DNA of 64,000 bases from Paracoccus jeotgali (GTDB taxonomy: Bacteria; Pseudomonadota; Alphaproteobacteria; Rhodobacterales; Rhodobacteraceae). The stretch covers positions 1,158,501 through 1,222,500 of the forward strand of contig NZ_CP025583.1 in assembly GCF_002865605.1 (NCBI RefSeq), read 5' to 3'. This document shows, piece by piece, positions 36,921-46,107 of the stretch. The notes below the pieces were generated by a model. It searched no databases and was not told the origin of the DNA. It saw only the letters and a program-made list of their open reading frames with translations. The translations under genes were made by a program, and so were the position numbers. The first letter of the stretch is position 1; each line of letters opens with the position of its first letter.

Positions 36921-36947
36921 AAAAAGGCCGCCCCCGAAGGGACGGCC
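36921..36947 (-). terminator. Terminator for typA
   Basis: Read on the minus strand, GGCCGTCCC and GGGGCGGCC form a nine-pair stem with one mismatch and a TTCG tetraloop, followed by T5. It is 25 bases after the typA stop and close behind the convergent hydrolase gene. Confidence 0.82.
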
Positions 36948-36971
36948 GGGATGGTCGTGGACCTGTCTGGC

Positions 36972-38789
36972 TTACTCTGCCCGCGCCTGACGCTTGCGCT
37001 CATGCGGGTCCAGATGGCGCTTGCGCAGCCGGATGTTCTTGGGCGTGACCTCGACCAGCTCATCATCGGCGATATAGGCGATGGCCTCTTCCAGCGACAT
37101 GCGGATGGGCGGGGTCAGCCGAACCGCCTCGTCCGTGCCCGAGGCGCGGACGTTGGTCAGCTTTTTCCCCTTCAGCGGGTTCACCTCGAGGTCATTGTCG
37201 CGGCTGTGCTCGCCGATGATCATGCCGGTATAGACCTGCTCTTGCGCGCCGATGAACAGGCGACCACGCTCTTCAAGGTTCCACAGCGCATAGGCGACCG
37301 AAACGCCGTTCTCCATGCTGATCAGCACGCCCTGACGGCGGCCCTGGATGGCGCCCTTGTAGGGGGTCCAGCCGTGGAACAGCCGGTTCAGCACGCCATT
37401 GCCGCGCGTATCGGTCATGAATTCGCCGTGATAGCCGATCAGCCCGCGCGAGGGAACATGGGCGACGATGCGGGTCTTGCCGTGGCCGGCGGGGCGCATG
37501 TCGATCATCTCGCCCTTGCGGTCGCCGGTCAGCTTTTCGATGACGACGCCGGTGTAATCGTCATCGACGTCGACGATGACCTCTTCGACCGGTTCCATCC
37601 GCTGACCGTTTTCCTCGCGATAGATGACGCGGGGGCGGCTGATCGACAGCTCGAACCCCTCGCGGCGCATGTTCTCGATCAGCACGCCCATCTGCAATTC
37701 GCCGCGGCCCGAGACGACGAAGGCCTCGCCGCCGGGGGTGTCGTCGACGCGGATGGCGACGTTGGATTCCGCCTCTTTCATCAGGCGCTCGCGGATGACG
37801 CGGGATTGCACCTTCTTGCCGTCCTGTCCGGCCAGCGGAGAGTCGTTGATGCCAAAGGTCACGCTGATCGTCGGCGGGTCGATGGGCTGCGCGGGCAGGG
37901 CGGCTTCGACCTCGAGCGCGCAGATCGTGTCGGCGACGGTGCCCTTGGACATGCCGGCGAGGCTGACGATATCGCCCGCCTCGGCGTGGTCGATGGCCTG
38001 CTGGCTCAGCCCGCGGAAGGCCAGAACTTTCGAGATGCGGAACTGCTCGACCCGTTCATTCTTGCGGTTCAGCACCTTGACGGTGTCGCCGGCGCGGGCC
38101 TGCCCGGCCTCGACCCGGCCGGTCAGGATGCGGCCCAGGAACGGATCCGCCCCCAGCGTCACGGCCAGCATTCGGAACGGATCGTCGCGCTGCTCGATCT
38201 GATTGGGCGAGGGCACATGCTTGAGGATCAGGTCGAACAGCGGCGCCATATCCTTGCGCTCGTCATCAAGGTTCTCGACCGCCCAACCGCCAATGCCCGA
38301 GGCATAGAGATGCGGGAAATCAAGCTGTTCGTCGGTGGCGCCCAGATTGGCGAACAGGTCGAACACCTCGTTCAGCGCATGTTCAGGTTCGGCCGCGGGC
38401 TTGTCCACCTTGTTCAGCAGCACGATGGGACGCAGCCCCAGGGCCAGCGCCTTGGAGGTCACGAACTTGGTCTGCGGCATCGGCCCTTCGGCGGCATCGA
38501 CCAGCAGGCAGACGCCATCGACCATGGACAGGATGCGTTCGACCTCGCCGCCGAAATCGGCGTGGCCGGGCGTGTCGACGATATTGACCCGCGTGCCGCG
38601 CCATTCGACCGAGGTCGCCTTGGCAAGGATGGTGATGCCACGTTCGCGCTCGATGTCATTGCTGTCCATCACCCGCTCGGCCACGGCCTGATTTTCGCGG
38701 AAGCTGCCCGACTGCCGCAGCAGTTGGTCGACGAGGGTCGTCTTGCCGTGATCGACGTGAGCGATAATGGCGATATTGCGGATATCCAT
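36972..38789 (-). CDS. typA: Translational GTPase TypA/BipA
   Basis: A ribosome-associated GTPase of 605 residues involved in 50S assembly and stress growth. G motifs are [17 protein letters not shown] and LLNKVDKP, and the effector segment is ERERGITI. The remaining EF-G-like domains and the BipA C-terminal domain are complete. The ATG at 38789 is chosen because homologs start [16 protein letters not shown] and an AGG precedes it; longer readings add a non-homologous extension. Confidence 0.96.
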   Translation of the reverse strand: MDIRNIAIIAHVDHGKTTLVDQLLRQSGSFRENQAVAERVMDSNDIERERGITILAKATSVEWRGTRVNIVDTPGHADFGGEVERILSMVDGVCLLVDAAEGPMPQTKFVTSKALALGLRPIVLLNKVDKPAAEPEHALNEVFDLFANLGATDEQLDFPHLYASGIGGWAVENLDDERKDMAPLFDLILKHVPSPNQIEQRDDPFRMLAVTLGADPFLGRILTGRVEAGQARAGDTVKVLNRKNERVEQFRISKVLAFRGLSQQAIDHAEAGDIVSLAGMSKGTVADTICALEVEAALPAQPIDPPTISVTFGINDSPLAGQDGKKVQSRVIRERLMKEAESNVAIRVDDTPGGEAFVVSGRGELQMGVLIENMRREGFELSISRPRVIYREENGQRMEPVEEVIVDVDDDYTGVVIEKLTGDRKGEMIDMRPAGHGKTRIVAHVPSRGLIGYHGEFMTDTRGNGVLNRLFHGWTPYKGAIQGRRQGVLISMENGVSVAYALWNLEERGRLFIGAQEQVYTGMIIGEHSRDNDLEVNPLKGKKLTNVRASGTDEAVRLTPPIRMSLEEAIAYIADDELVEVTPKNIRLRKRHLDPHERKRQARAE

Positions 38790-38969
38790 GGAACAGCCTG
38801 TTGGAAAAAACTTGCGTTGCCCTAACGCAGCGGCGCCACGATGGCGAGTCGATAGTCTGGCGGACAGTCGGGGCGGGGCGAATGCAGCAAGGGCGCGGAT
38901 GCCTGTCCTGGCCACCGCGCCCCCGTCTGTCTGTCGTGTCCGGTGTCGTTCGTGTCGCCTTTGGCGGAC

Positions 38970-39044
38970 CTAGCGCAGGCCCAGCAGCGACAGGATGATC
39001 AACACCACGACCACCAGGCCGACGATATAGATGATCGAGTTCAT
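38970..39044 (-). CDS. 24-residue single-pass membrane peptide
   Basis: A very short gene encoding MNSIIYIVGLVVVVLIILSL followed by LGLR. The whole peptide is one membrane helix with a basic end. It is credible because AGGAAAGGGA stands at good spacing before the ATG and the amino-acid pattern is typical of small membrane proteins of this kind. It lies between typA and yitT on the same strand. The function is unknown; candidates are a small regulator of a membrane complex or a toxin-like peptide. Confidence 0.72.
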   Translation of the reverse strand: MNSIIYIVGLVVVVLIILSLLGLR

Positions 39045-39120
39045 GTCAGTCCCTTTCCTGCAACTTTCAAGGACGTAACGTCGCGGTGATCCAGCAGGTT
39101 CCCGAACATTTCCAAAGCGA

Positions 39121-39744
39121 TCAGACGATATAGCGGTCGCGGCGGTGATTGATCGCGATGGTCAGGTTGGCCACGACCGCGCCCAGAAACGACCAGCCGA
39201 CCGCGACGGGGTCGAGCAGGAACAGCGCCGCGCCAAAGATCGCCGCATCGACCAGCATCTGCACCCAGCCCGCCCGGAAGCCGGTGGCGTCCTGGATATA
39301 CAGGCCCACGATGCCGATGCCGCCAAGGCTCGCGCCGTGGCGGAACAGCGCAATCAGCCCGGCCCCGGTCAACGCCCCGATCAGGATCGCGCCAAGCGCC
39401 GGCGACAGCGTCGAAAAGGCAATATAGTGCGGCAGCACCGCCGCCAGCGCCGAGGTGAGCGTGACCGCGAACAGGCTTTTCGCCACGAATAGCGGGCCAA
39501 AGCGTTTCCAGCCGACCCAGTAAAAGGGCAGGTTCACGACAAAGAACACCGGCGCCCAGTCCCAGCCGGTGGTATAGGAAATCAGCAGCGCGATCCCCGC
39601 CGTCTGCCCGGTGACAAAGCCCAGATGCGTCAGCACCACGATGCTGAGCGCGGCCATCAGGCTGCCATAGGCGATCCCCTGCGCGTCATCGAGCGCGGAA
39701 TGGGCGTTTTGCGGCGGCGCGGTCGGGGGCGAAATCTCTGGCAT
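39121..39744 (-). CDS. YitT family membrane protein, short form
   Basis: A 207-residue protein with five to six membrane helices (IAYGSLMAALSIVVLTHLG, TAGIALLISYTTGWDW, ALGAILIGALTGAGLIALF, GASLGGIGIVGLYIQ). The helices match the YitT/DUF161 family of unknown transporters. The usual C-terminal DUF2179 cytoplasmic domain is absent, as in many proteobacterial versions. No partner gene is evident. Confidence 0.8.
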   Translation of the reverse strand: MPEISPPTAPPQNAHSALDDAQGIAYGSLMAALSIVVLTHLGFVTGQTAGIALLISYTTGWDWAPVFFVVNLPFYWVGWKRFGPLFVAKSLFAVTLTSALAAVLPHYIAFSTLSPALGAILIGALTGAGLIALFRHGASLGGIGIVGLYIQDATGFRAGWVQMLVDAAIFGAALFLLDPVAVGWSFLGAVVANLTIAINHRRDRYIV

Positions 39745-39842
39745 GAGGGGCTTTTGCCGCCGCTTTCCCGCCCGCGCAAGTGGGGGGCTTCAGGGGCGCG
39801 GGGAAATGCCGCGCCCCACGGGCTGACGCGCCCGGTCTTGCG

Positions 39843-41168
39843 TCAGTCGGTGGCCTTCAGGATCTCGGCCAGCTTGCCGGTCAGTTCCTCGATCTGCTCC
39901 TTGCTGACGATCAGGGGCGGCGAGAGCGCGATGATGTCGCCGGTCACGCGCACCAAAATCCCGGCATCGAAGGCGCGCAGGAAGACGTCGAAGGCGCGTT
40001 TGCCCGGTGCGCCCTCGATCGGGGCCAGTTCGACCGCGCCGACAAGGCCAAGATTGCGGATGTCGATGACATGGGGCAGGCCCTGCAGCCCGTGCAGCGC
40101 GTTTTGCCACACATCGGCCAGATCGGCGGCGCGGGTCAGCAGCCCTTCCTCGGCATAGGTGTCCAGCGTAGCCAGACCGGCGGCGCAGGCGACCGGGTTG
40201 CCGGAATAGGTATAGCCGTGGAACAGCTCGATCGCGTGTTCCGGCCCCTTCATGAAGGCGTCGTGGATCTCGGCGGAGACGATGACGCCCCCCATAGGAA
40301 TGACGCCGTTCGTCAGCCCCTTGGCGCAGGTGATCATGTCCGGCTCGACGCCGAAATACTGCGCCGCAAAGGCGGTGCCCAGACGGCCGAAGCCGGTGAT
40401 GACCTCGTCGAAGATCAGCAGGATGCCGTGCTTGCGGGTGATCTCGCGCAGCTTTTGCAGATAGCCCTTGGGCGGCAGCAGCACGCCGGTCGATCCGGCC
40501 ATCGGCTCGACGATGAGGGCGGCGATATTCTCGGCCCCGTGCAGCGTCACCAGCCGTTCCAGCTCGTCCGCCAGATGCGCGCCATGTTCGGGCTGGCCCT
40601 TGCTATAGGCGTTTTCCGGCAGATGCGTATGTGCCAGATGGTCGGTCCCAGCCAGCGCATTGCCGAAGAAGCGGCGGTTGTTGACGATCCCGCCCACCGA
40701 GATGCCGCCGAAGCCGACGCCGTGATAGCCCCGCTCGCGCCCGATCAGGCGCGACCGCGTCCCCTCGCCCTTCATCCGGTGATAGGCGAGCGCGATCTTC
40801 AGCGCCGTATCCACGGCCTCGGACCCGGAGTTGGTGAAAAACACATGCGCCATGTTGTCCGGCGCCAGCGCGATCACCCGGTTGGCCAACTCGAACGCCG
40901 AGGGATGCCCGATCTGGAAGGCGGGCGCGTAGTCCAGCCGTCCGGCCATGTCGGCAATGGCGGCGGTGATCCGCGGCCGGCCGTGGCCCGCGTTCGAGCA
41001 CCACATCCCCGACGTGCCGTCCAGCACCTGCCGCCCGTCGGCGGCGGTATAGTGCATGTCCTGCGCCGCAACCACCATCCGCGGGTTCGCCTTGAAGAAC
41101 CGGTTGGCGGTAAAGGGCATCCAATAGGCCGACAGATCGTTCGGCGCGGGTTTCTGGTCCAGGGCCAT
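39843..41168 (-). CDS. Class III omega-aminotransferase (beta-alanine:pyruvate type)
   Basis: A PLP-dependent aminotransferase of 441 residues. The cofactor Lys is in DMITCAKGLTNGVIPMG, the PLP phosphate loop in FTNSGSEAVDTALKIA, and IFDEVITGFGRLG holds the catalytic Asp. The N-terminal YWMPFTANRFFKANPRMV is the signature of beta-alanine:pyruvate aminotransferases. The ATG at 41168 follows AAGGAA. It is divergent from frr. The real amine donor could be beta-alanine or another omega-amine such as taurine. Confidence 0.88.
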   Translation of the reverse strand: MALDQKPAPNDLSAYWMPFTANRFFKANPRMVVAAQDMHYTAADGRQVLDGTSGMWCSNAGHGRPRITAAIADMAGRLDYAPAFQIGHPSAFELANRVIALAPDNMAHVFFTNSGSEAVDTALKIALAYHRMKGEGTRSRLIGRERGYHGVGFGGISVGGIVNNRRFFGNALAGTDHLAHTHLPENAYSKGQPEHGAHLADELERLVTLHGAENIAALIVEPMAGSTGVLLPPKGYLQKLREITRKHGILLIFDEVITGFGRLGTAFAAQYFGVEPDMITCAKGLTNGVIPMGGVIVSAEIHDAFMKGPEHAIELFHGYTYSGNPVACAAGLATLDTYAEEGLLTRAADLADVWQNALHGLQGLPHVIDIRNLGLVGAVELAPIEGAPGKRAFDVFLRAFDAGILVRVTGDIIALSPPLIVSKEQIEELTGKLAEILKATD

Positions 41169-41345
41169 GCGCGTATTCCTTGTTTGCTGAACCGAGACGC
41201 TATCATGCGGCAGGGTTTGGTCAAGCGCTCGCGGCGTCTTGCGGGGGTGGCCCGACCAGCCGCCTGACGCCTGCGGGGCGAAACTGCTTTGCCATGTCCG
41301 CCGGGTCGGGTTAGAACGGCGCGACAACGCATCAAGAGGCACGCT

Positions 41346-41909
41346 ATGTCCGACGACCTGGAAATCGACACAGACGATCTGGAACGCCGCATGAATGGCG
41401 CGATGGACTCGCTGCGGCAAGAATTTGCCAGCCTTCGCACGGGGCGGGCCTCGGCCTCGATGGTGGAACCGATCATGGTGGACGCCTACGGCTCAATGAC
41501 GCCGCTGAACCAGATCGGCACGGTGAACGTGCCCGAACCGCGCATGGTCACCATCAACGTCTGGGACAAGGCGCTGGTCGGGCGGGCCGAAAAGGCGATC
41601 CGCGAATCGGGTCTGGGCATCAATCCGCAGTTGAACGGCACCATCATCATGCTGCCGATCCCAGAACTGAACGAGGAACGCCGCCGCGAACTGACCAAGG
41701 TCGCGGCGCAATATGCCGAAAACGCCCGCGTCGCCATCCGCAACGTGCGCCGCGACGGCATGGACAAGATCAAGAAGGCCAAGGCCGCCGGCATGTCCGA
41801 GGATGACCAGAAGCTGTGGGAAGACGAGGTCCAGTCCCTGACCAACCGGATGATCGCCCGCGTAGATCAGTCGCTGGAAACGAAACAGGCCGAAATCATG
41901 CAGGTCTGA
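41346..41909 (+). CDS. frr: Ribosome recycling factor
   Basis: Releases ribosomes from mRNA after termination, together with EF-G. The 187-residue protein has the conserved [20 protein letters not shown], the Arg-rich [16 protein letters not shown] helix and the end motif [23 protein letters not shown]. The first gene of the envelope/lipid operon here; the usual upstream pyrH is not adjacent. Confidence 0.97.
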   Translation: MSDDLEIDTDDLERRMNGAMDSLRQEFASLRTGRASASMVEPIMVDAYGSMTPLNQIGTVNVPEPRMVTINVWDKALVGRAEKAIRESGLGINPQLNGTIIMLPIPELNEERRRELTKVAAQYAENARVAIRNVRRDGMDKIKKAKAAGMSEDDQKLWEDEVQSLTNRMIARVDQSLETKQAEIMQV

Positions 41910-41911
41910 CC

Positions 41912-42637
<726 letters not shown>

Positions 42638-42672
42638 GGCGGCTGCTCAATCGACAACGGGGGCTGCGCGCG

Positions 42673-43494
42673 ATGGCGGATGCAGGCAAATGGGGTGATC
42701 TGACGCGGCGCGTAGTCTCGGCCGCGGTGCTGATCGCGATCGGTGTCGCGCTGGCGTTGGCGCAGGGGGTTTATCTGTGGGGCGGGGTGGCGCTGTTCAT
42801 GGCGCTGACCTTCTGGGAACTGGCCCGAATGACCGGCTGGCGCGGTCCGGCGCGGCTCACGACGCCGGCCGGACGCCTGCGTCCGGTGGTGCTGGCGGTG
42901 ATCGCGGGGCTGTCGCTGTTCGCCGCACTTGGCCTTCCGCCCGTCTTCGCGCTGCCGGTGCTGCTGATCCCGGTCGGCGCGGGTGTGCCGGGCGCCATCC
43001 CCCGCGACCGGCTGACCTATGCGCTGTTCGGCACCGCGATCATGGCGGTGGGGTTCGAACTGGTCCATCTGCGGCAGGAATACGGGCTGCCCTTTATCCT
43101 GTGGCTGATGGGGGTGGTGATCCTGTCCGATGTGCTGGGCTATTTCGCCGGACGCATCATCGGCGGGCCGAAATTTTGGCCGCGCATCAGCCCGAAAAAG
43201 ACATGGTCAGGCACGGTGGCGGGCTGGATCGGCGCGGTCCTGTTTGCCACGCTGCTCTGGGCGCTTGGCATGGCCGAGGTCGGGCTGATCATCATCTCGC
43301 CCTTTGTCGCGCTGGCGGGTCAGCTGGGCGACATCGCGGAAAGCTGGCTGAAGCGGCGGGCCGGGGTCAAGGACAGCTCGAACCTGATCCCCGGCCATGG
43401 CGGCTTCATGGACCGCTTCGACGCGGTGTCGGGAGCGGTGCTGGCGGTGATGGTGGCAAGCTGGCTGCTGAGGCTGCCGCAGGTCGGGCTGTGA
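42673..43494 (+). CDS. cdsA: Phosphatidate cytidylyltransferase
   Basis: Makes CDP-diacylglycerol for phospholipid synthesis in the inner membrane. The protein has about seven membrane helices and the family signature near the C-terminus: SPKKTWSG...AGWIG and VKDSSNLIPGHGGFMDRFDA. The length of 273 residues is usual. It lies 35 bases after uppS, and its stop overlaps the GTG start of dxr. Confidence 0.94.
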   Translation: MADAGKWGDLTRRVVSAAVLIAIGVALALAQGVYLWGGVALFMALTFWELARMTGWRGPARLTTPAGRLRPVVLAVIAGLSLFAALGLPPVFALPVLLIPVGAGVPGAIPRDRLTYALFGTAIMAVGFELVHLRQEYGLPFILWLMGVVILSDVLGYFAGRIIGGPKFWPRISPKKTWSGTVAGWIGAVLFATLLWALGMAEVGLIIISPFVALAGQLGDIAESWLKRRAGVKDSSNLIPGHGGFMDRFDAVSGAVLAVMVASWLLRLPQVGL

Positions 43495-44672
43495 GGTCGG
43501 TCTCGATCTTCGGCGCGACGGGGTCCATCGGCGAAAGCGCCTTTGACCTGTTGATGCATGACGGCGGGCCGGACCGCTGGCGCGTCGTCGCGTTGAGCGG
43601 GGGCGCCAATATCGCCCGGCTGGCGCAGATGGCCCGCGCCTTGCGGGCCGAGATCGCCGTCACCGCCTATCCCGAGCGGCTGAACGACCTGCGCGAGGCG
43701 CTGGCGGGCAGCGGGATCGACGCCGCCGCCGGGCCCGCAGCCCTGGTCGAGGCCGCCGACCGGCCCGCCGACTGGACGCTGTCCGCGATTATCGGCGCGG
43801 CCGGGCTGGCGCCGGGGCTGCGCGTGCTGGAACGGGGCGGAACGCTGGCGCTGGCCAACAAGGAATCGCTGGTCACGGCGGGGCGGCTGGTCATGGCCAC
43901 GGCGCAGCGCAGCGGCGCGCGCATCCTGCCGGTTGATTCCGAACATTCCGCGATCTTTCAAGCACTTGGCGGCGATAACCTCGACTCTGTCGAGGCTGTG
44001 ACCATCACCGCATCCGGGGGCGCCTTCCGCGACTGGCCGCTGGAGCGGCTGGCCGATGCCACCGTGGCCGAGGCCTCGACCCATCCGAACTGGGCGATGG
44101 GGCAGCGGATCACCATCGACAGCGCGTCGATGTTCAACAAGGCGCTGGAACTGATTGAGGCGCAAGAGTTTTTCGGCATTGACCCGGCGCGGATCAAGGT
44201 GCTGGTCCACCCGGAATCCATCGTGCACGCGTTGGTCAGCCACAAGGATGGCGGCACGCTCGCGCATCTCGGCCCGCCCGACATGCGCCACGCCATCGGT
44301 TATGCGCTGCACTGGCCGGACCGCGCCGATCTGCCGGTCGCGCGGCTGGACCTTGCGGCGATCGGCTCGCTCAGCTTTCGCGCCCCGGACGAGGAGCGCT
44401 GGCCGGCGCTGCGGCTGGCGCGGCAGGTGATGCAGACGGGCGGCGCGTCGGGTGCGGTGCTGAACGCCGCGAAAGAGCAGGCGCTAGACGATTTTCTGGC
44501 CGGGCGCATCCGCTTCACCGACATGGCCTCGGCGGTTGAGGCCACGCTGGATGCCTTGACGGCACGCCCAGGCTTCGCCACATCCCCTATGGACCTGGCG
44601 TCGGTGCTGGATTGGGACCAGCAGGCGCGGCAATTCGCGGCGGCATGGGCCGTGCGCGAGGCAAGGCGGTAA
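43491..44672 (+). CDS. dxr: 1-deoxy-D-xylulose 5-phosphate reductoisomerase
   Basis: Second step of the MEP isoprenoid pathway. It has the NADPH site FGATGSIGESAF at the N-terminus, LANKESLVTAG, the metal-binding VDSEHSAIFQAL and the substrate loop HPNWAMGQRITIDSA. The 393-residue length is normal. It starts with GTG inside the cdsA stop (GTGA). Confidence 0.96.
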   Translation: MRSVSIFGATGSIGESAFDLLMHDGGPDRWRVVALSGGANIARLAQMARALRAEIAVTAYPERLNDLREALAGSGIDAAAGPAALVEAADRPADWTLSAIIGAAGLAPGLRVLERGGTLALANKESLVTAGRLVMATAQRSGARILPVDSEHSAIFQALGGDNLDSVEAVTITASGGAFRDWPLERLADATVAEASTHPNWAMGQRITIDSASMFNKALELIEAQEFFGIDPARIKVLVHPESIVHALVSHKDGGTLAHLGPPDMRHAIGYALHWPDRADLPVARLDLAAIGSLSFRAPDEERWPALRLARQVMQTGGASGAVLNAAKEQALDDFLAGRIRFTDMASAVEATLDALTARPGFATSPMDLASVLDWDQQARQFAAAWAVREARR

Positions 44673-44674
44673 GG

Positions 44675-46006
44675 ATGGCGGACATGGGCGGTTTGTTGGC
44701 GGGTCTGGGCGGCGGGATCTGGACGCTGGCGGCGTTCGTGATCGCGCTGTCGGTGATCGTCGCGGTCCATGAATTCGGCCATTACATCGTCGGGCGCTGG
44801 TCCGGCATCCGCGCCGAGGTGTTTTCCATCGGCTTCGGCCCGCGCCTGTTCTCGCGCCGCGACCGGCGCGGGACGGAATGGCAGGTCGCGGCGCTGCCCC
44901 TTGGCGGCTATGTCCGCTTTCTGGGCGACAGCAACGCGGCCAGCGCGGGCGAGGGCGTGGCCGTCGATCCAGCCCTGCGCCGCCAGACGCTGGACGGCGC
45001 CCCGCTTTGGGCGCGCAGCGCCACCGTGGCGGCCGGGCCGGTCTTCAACTTCATCCTGTCCACGCTGATCTTTGCCGGCTTCCTGCTGGTGCAGGGCGTG
45101 CCGGTCGAGGCGCCCACCGTGGGCGCGGTCCTGCCCGCCCCGGCCGAGGTCCAGAACCAGCTGCGCCCCGGTGACGAGATCATCGGCGTGGGCGGCCGGC
45201 CGGTCGGGGAATGGCGCGATCTGCTGACCGTGACCGAGACGCTGCCTGCCGCGCCCTCGCAGGATTGGCGCGTGCGCCGCGACGGGGTCGAGACGACCGT
45301 GCGCGGCCCCGACCCGCTGCCCAACCGCATCGGCGGCGTGGCGCCGGGCAGTGCTGCGGCGCAGGCCGGGCTGCGCGCGGGCGACGTGATCCTGCGCATC
45401 GACGAGACGCCGATCCATCGTTTCGACCAGATCCGCCCGCTGGTCGAGGCCGCGGCCGGCGCGCCCCTGTCGCTGCTGATCTGGCGCGACGGCACCGAAA
45501 TCGACGTGACGCTGGAGCCGCGCCAGCAGGATCTGCCGCTGGCGGATGGCGGCTACGAAAAGCGCTGGCTGATCGGCATTTCCGGCGGCAGCTATTTCGA
45601 GCCCGCGACGACCTCGGTCGGGCCGCTGACCGCCTTGTGGCAGGGCGTGGGGCAGGTGGGCAGCATCATCATGTCCAGCCTGACCGGGCTGTGGGCGATG
45701 ATCAGCGGCCAGATCGGCGCCTGCAATCTGTCCGGCGCGCTGACCATCGCCGAGACGACCGGGCAGGCCGCAGATGCCGGCATCGGCAACTTCATCTGGT
45801 GGATCGCGATCCTGTCGGTGGCCATCGGGTTTCTGAACCTGCTGCCGATCCCGGTGCTGGATGGCGGGCATCTGGCCTTTTACGCCTATGAGTCGATCAC
45901 CGGGCGACCGCCCTCGCCGCGGATCATGGGGCTGTTGACCAGCATCGGGCTGGCGCTGGTGCTGGGGCTGATGATTTTCGGCCTCAGCAACGACCTAAGG
46001 TGCTGA
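44675..46006 (+). CDS. rseP: RseP-type intramembrane site-2 zinc protease
   Basis: Cleaves anti-sigma factors and leftover signal peptides in the membrane. Zinc ligands are in VAVHEFGHYIVG and LLPIPVLDGGH near the C-terminus. Two periplasmic PDZ regions are visible (AEVQNQLRPGDEIIGVGG and SAAAQAGLRAGDVILRIDETP). The length of 443 residues fits. The ATG at 44675 is two bases after dxr; ATG 44684 is a possible alternative. Confidence 0.95.
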   Translation: MADMGGLLAGLGGGIWTLAAFVIALSVIVAVHEFGHYIVGRWSGIRAEVFSIGFGPRLFSRRDRRGTEWQVAALPLGGYVRFLGDSNAASAGEGVAVDPALRRQTLDGAPLWARSATVAAGPVFNFILSTLIFAGFLLVQGVPVEAPTVGAVLPAPAEVQNQLRPGDEIIGVGGRPVGEWRDLLTVTETLPAAPSQDWRVRRDGVETTVRGPDPLPNRIGGVAPGSAAAQAGLRAGDVILRIDETPIHRFDQIRPLVEAAAGAPLSLLIWRDGTEIDVTLEPRQQDLPLADGGYEKRWLIGISGGSYFEPATTSVGPLTALWQGVGQVGSIIMSSLTGLWAMISGQIGACNLSGALTIAETTGQAADAGIGNFIWWIAILSVAIGFLNLLPIPVLDGGHLAFYAYESITGRPPSPRIMGLLTSIGLALVLGLMIFGLSNDLRC

Positions 46007-46022
46007 AACGGCAATTCGGGTT

Positions 46023-46052
46023 TTGACTTTGCCCCCCGCGCGCCTGTAGTTT
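46023..46052 (+). promoter_or_regulatory. Candidate promoter before bamA
   Basis: TTGACT, an 18-base spacer and TAGTTT lie about 55 bases before the bamA start. The small palindrome TTTTGCAGGCAAAA overlaps the -10 and would sit at the start site. This gives bamA-skp a possible promoter of its own inside the operon. Confidence 0.4.
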
Positions 46053-46107
46053 TGCAGGCAAAATTGGCGCGAAGCTGCGCCTCAGCCGACATAAAGGGGC
46101 AGGCAGG

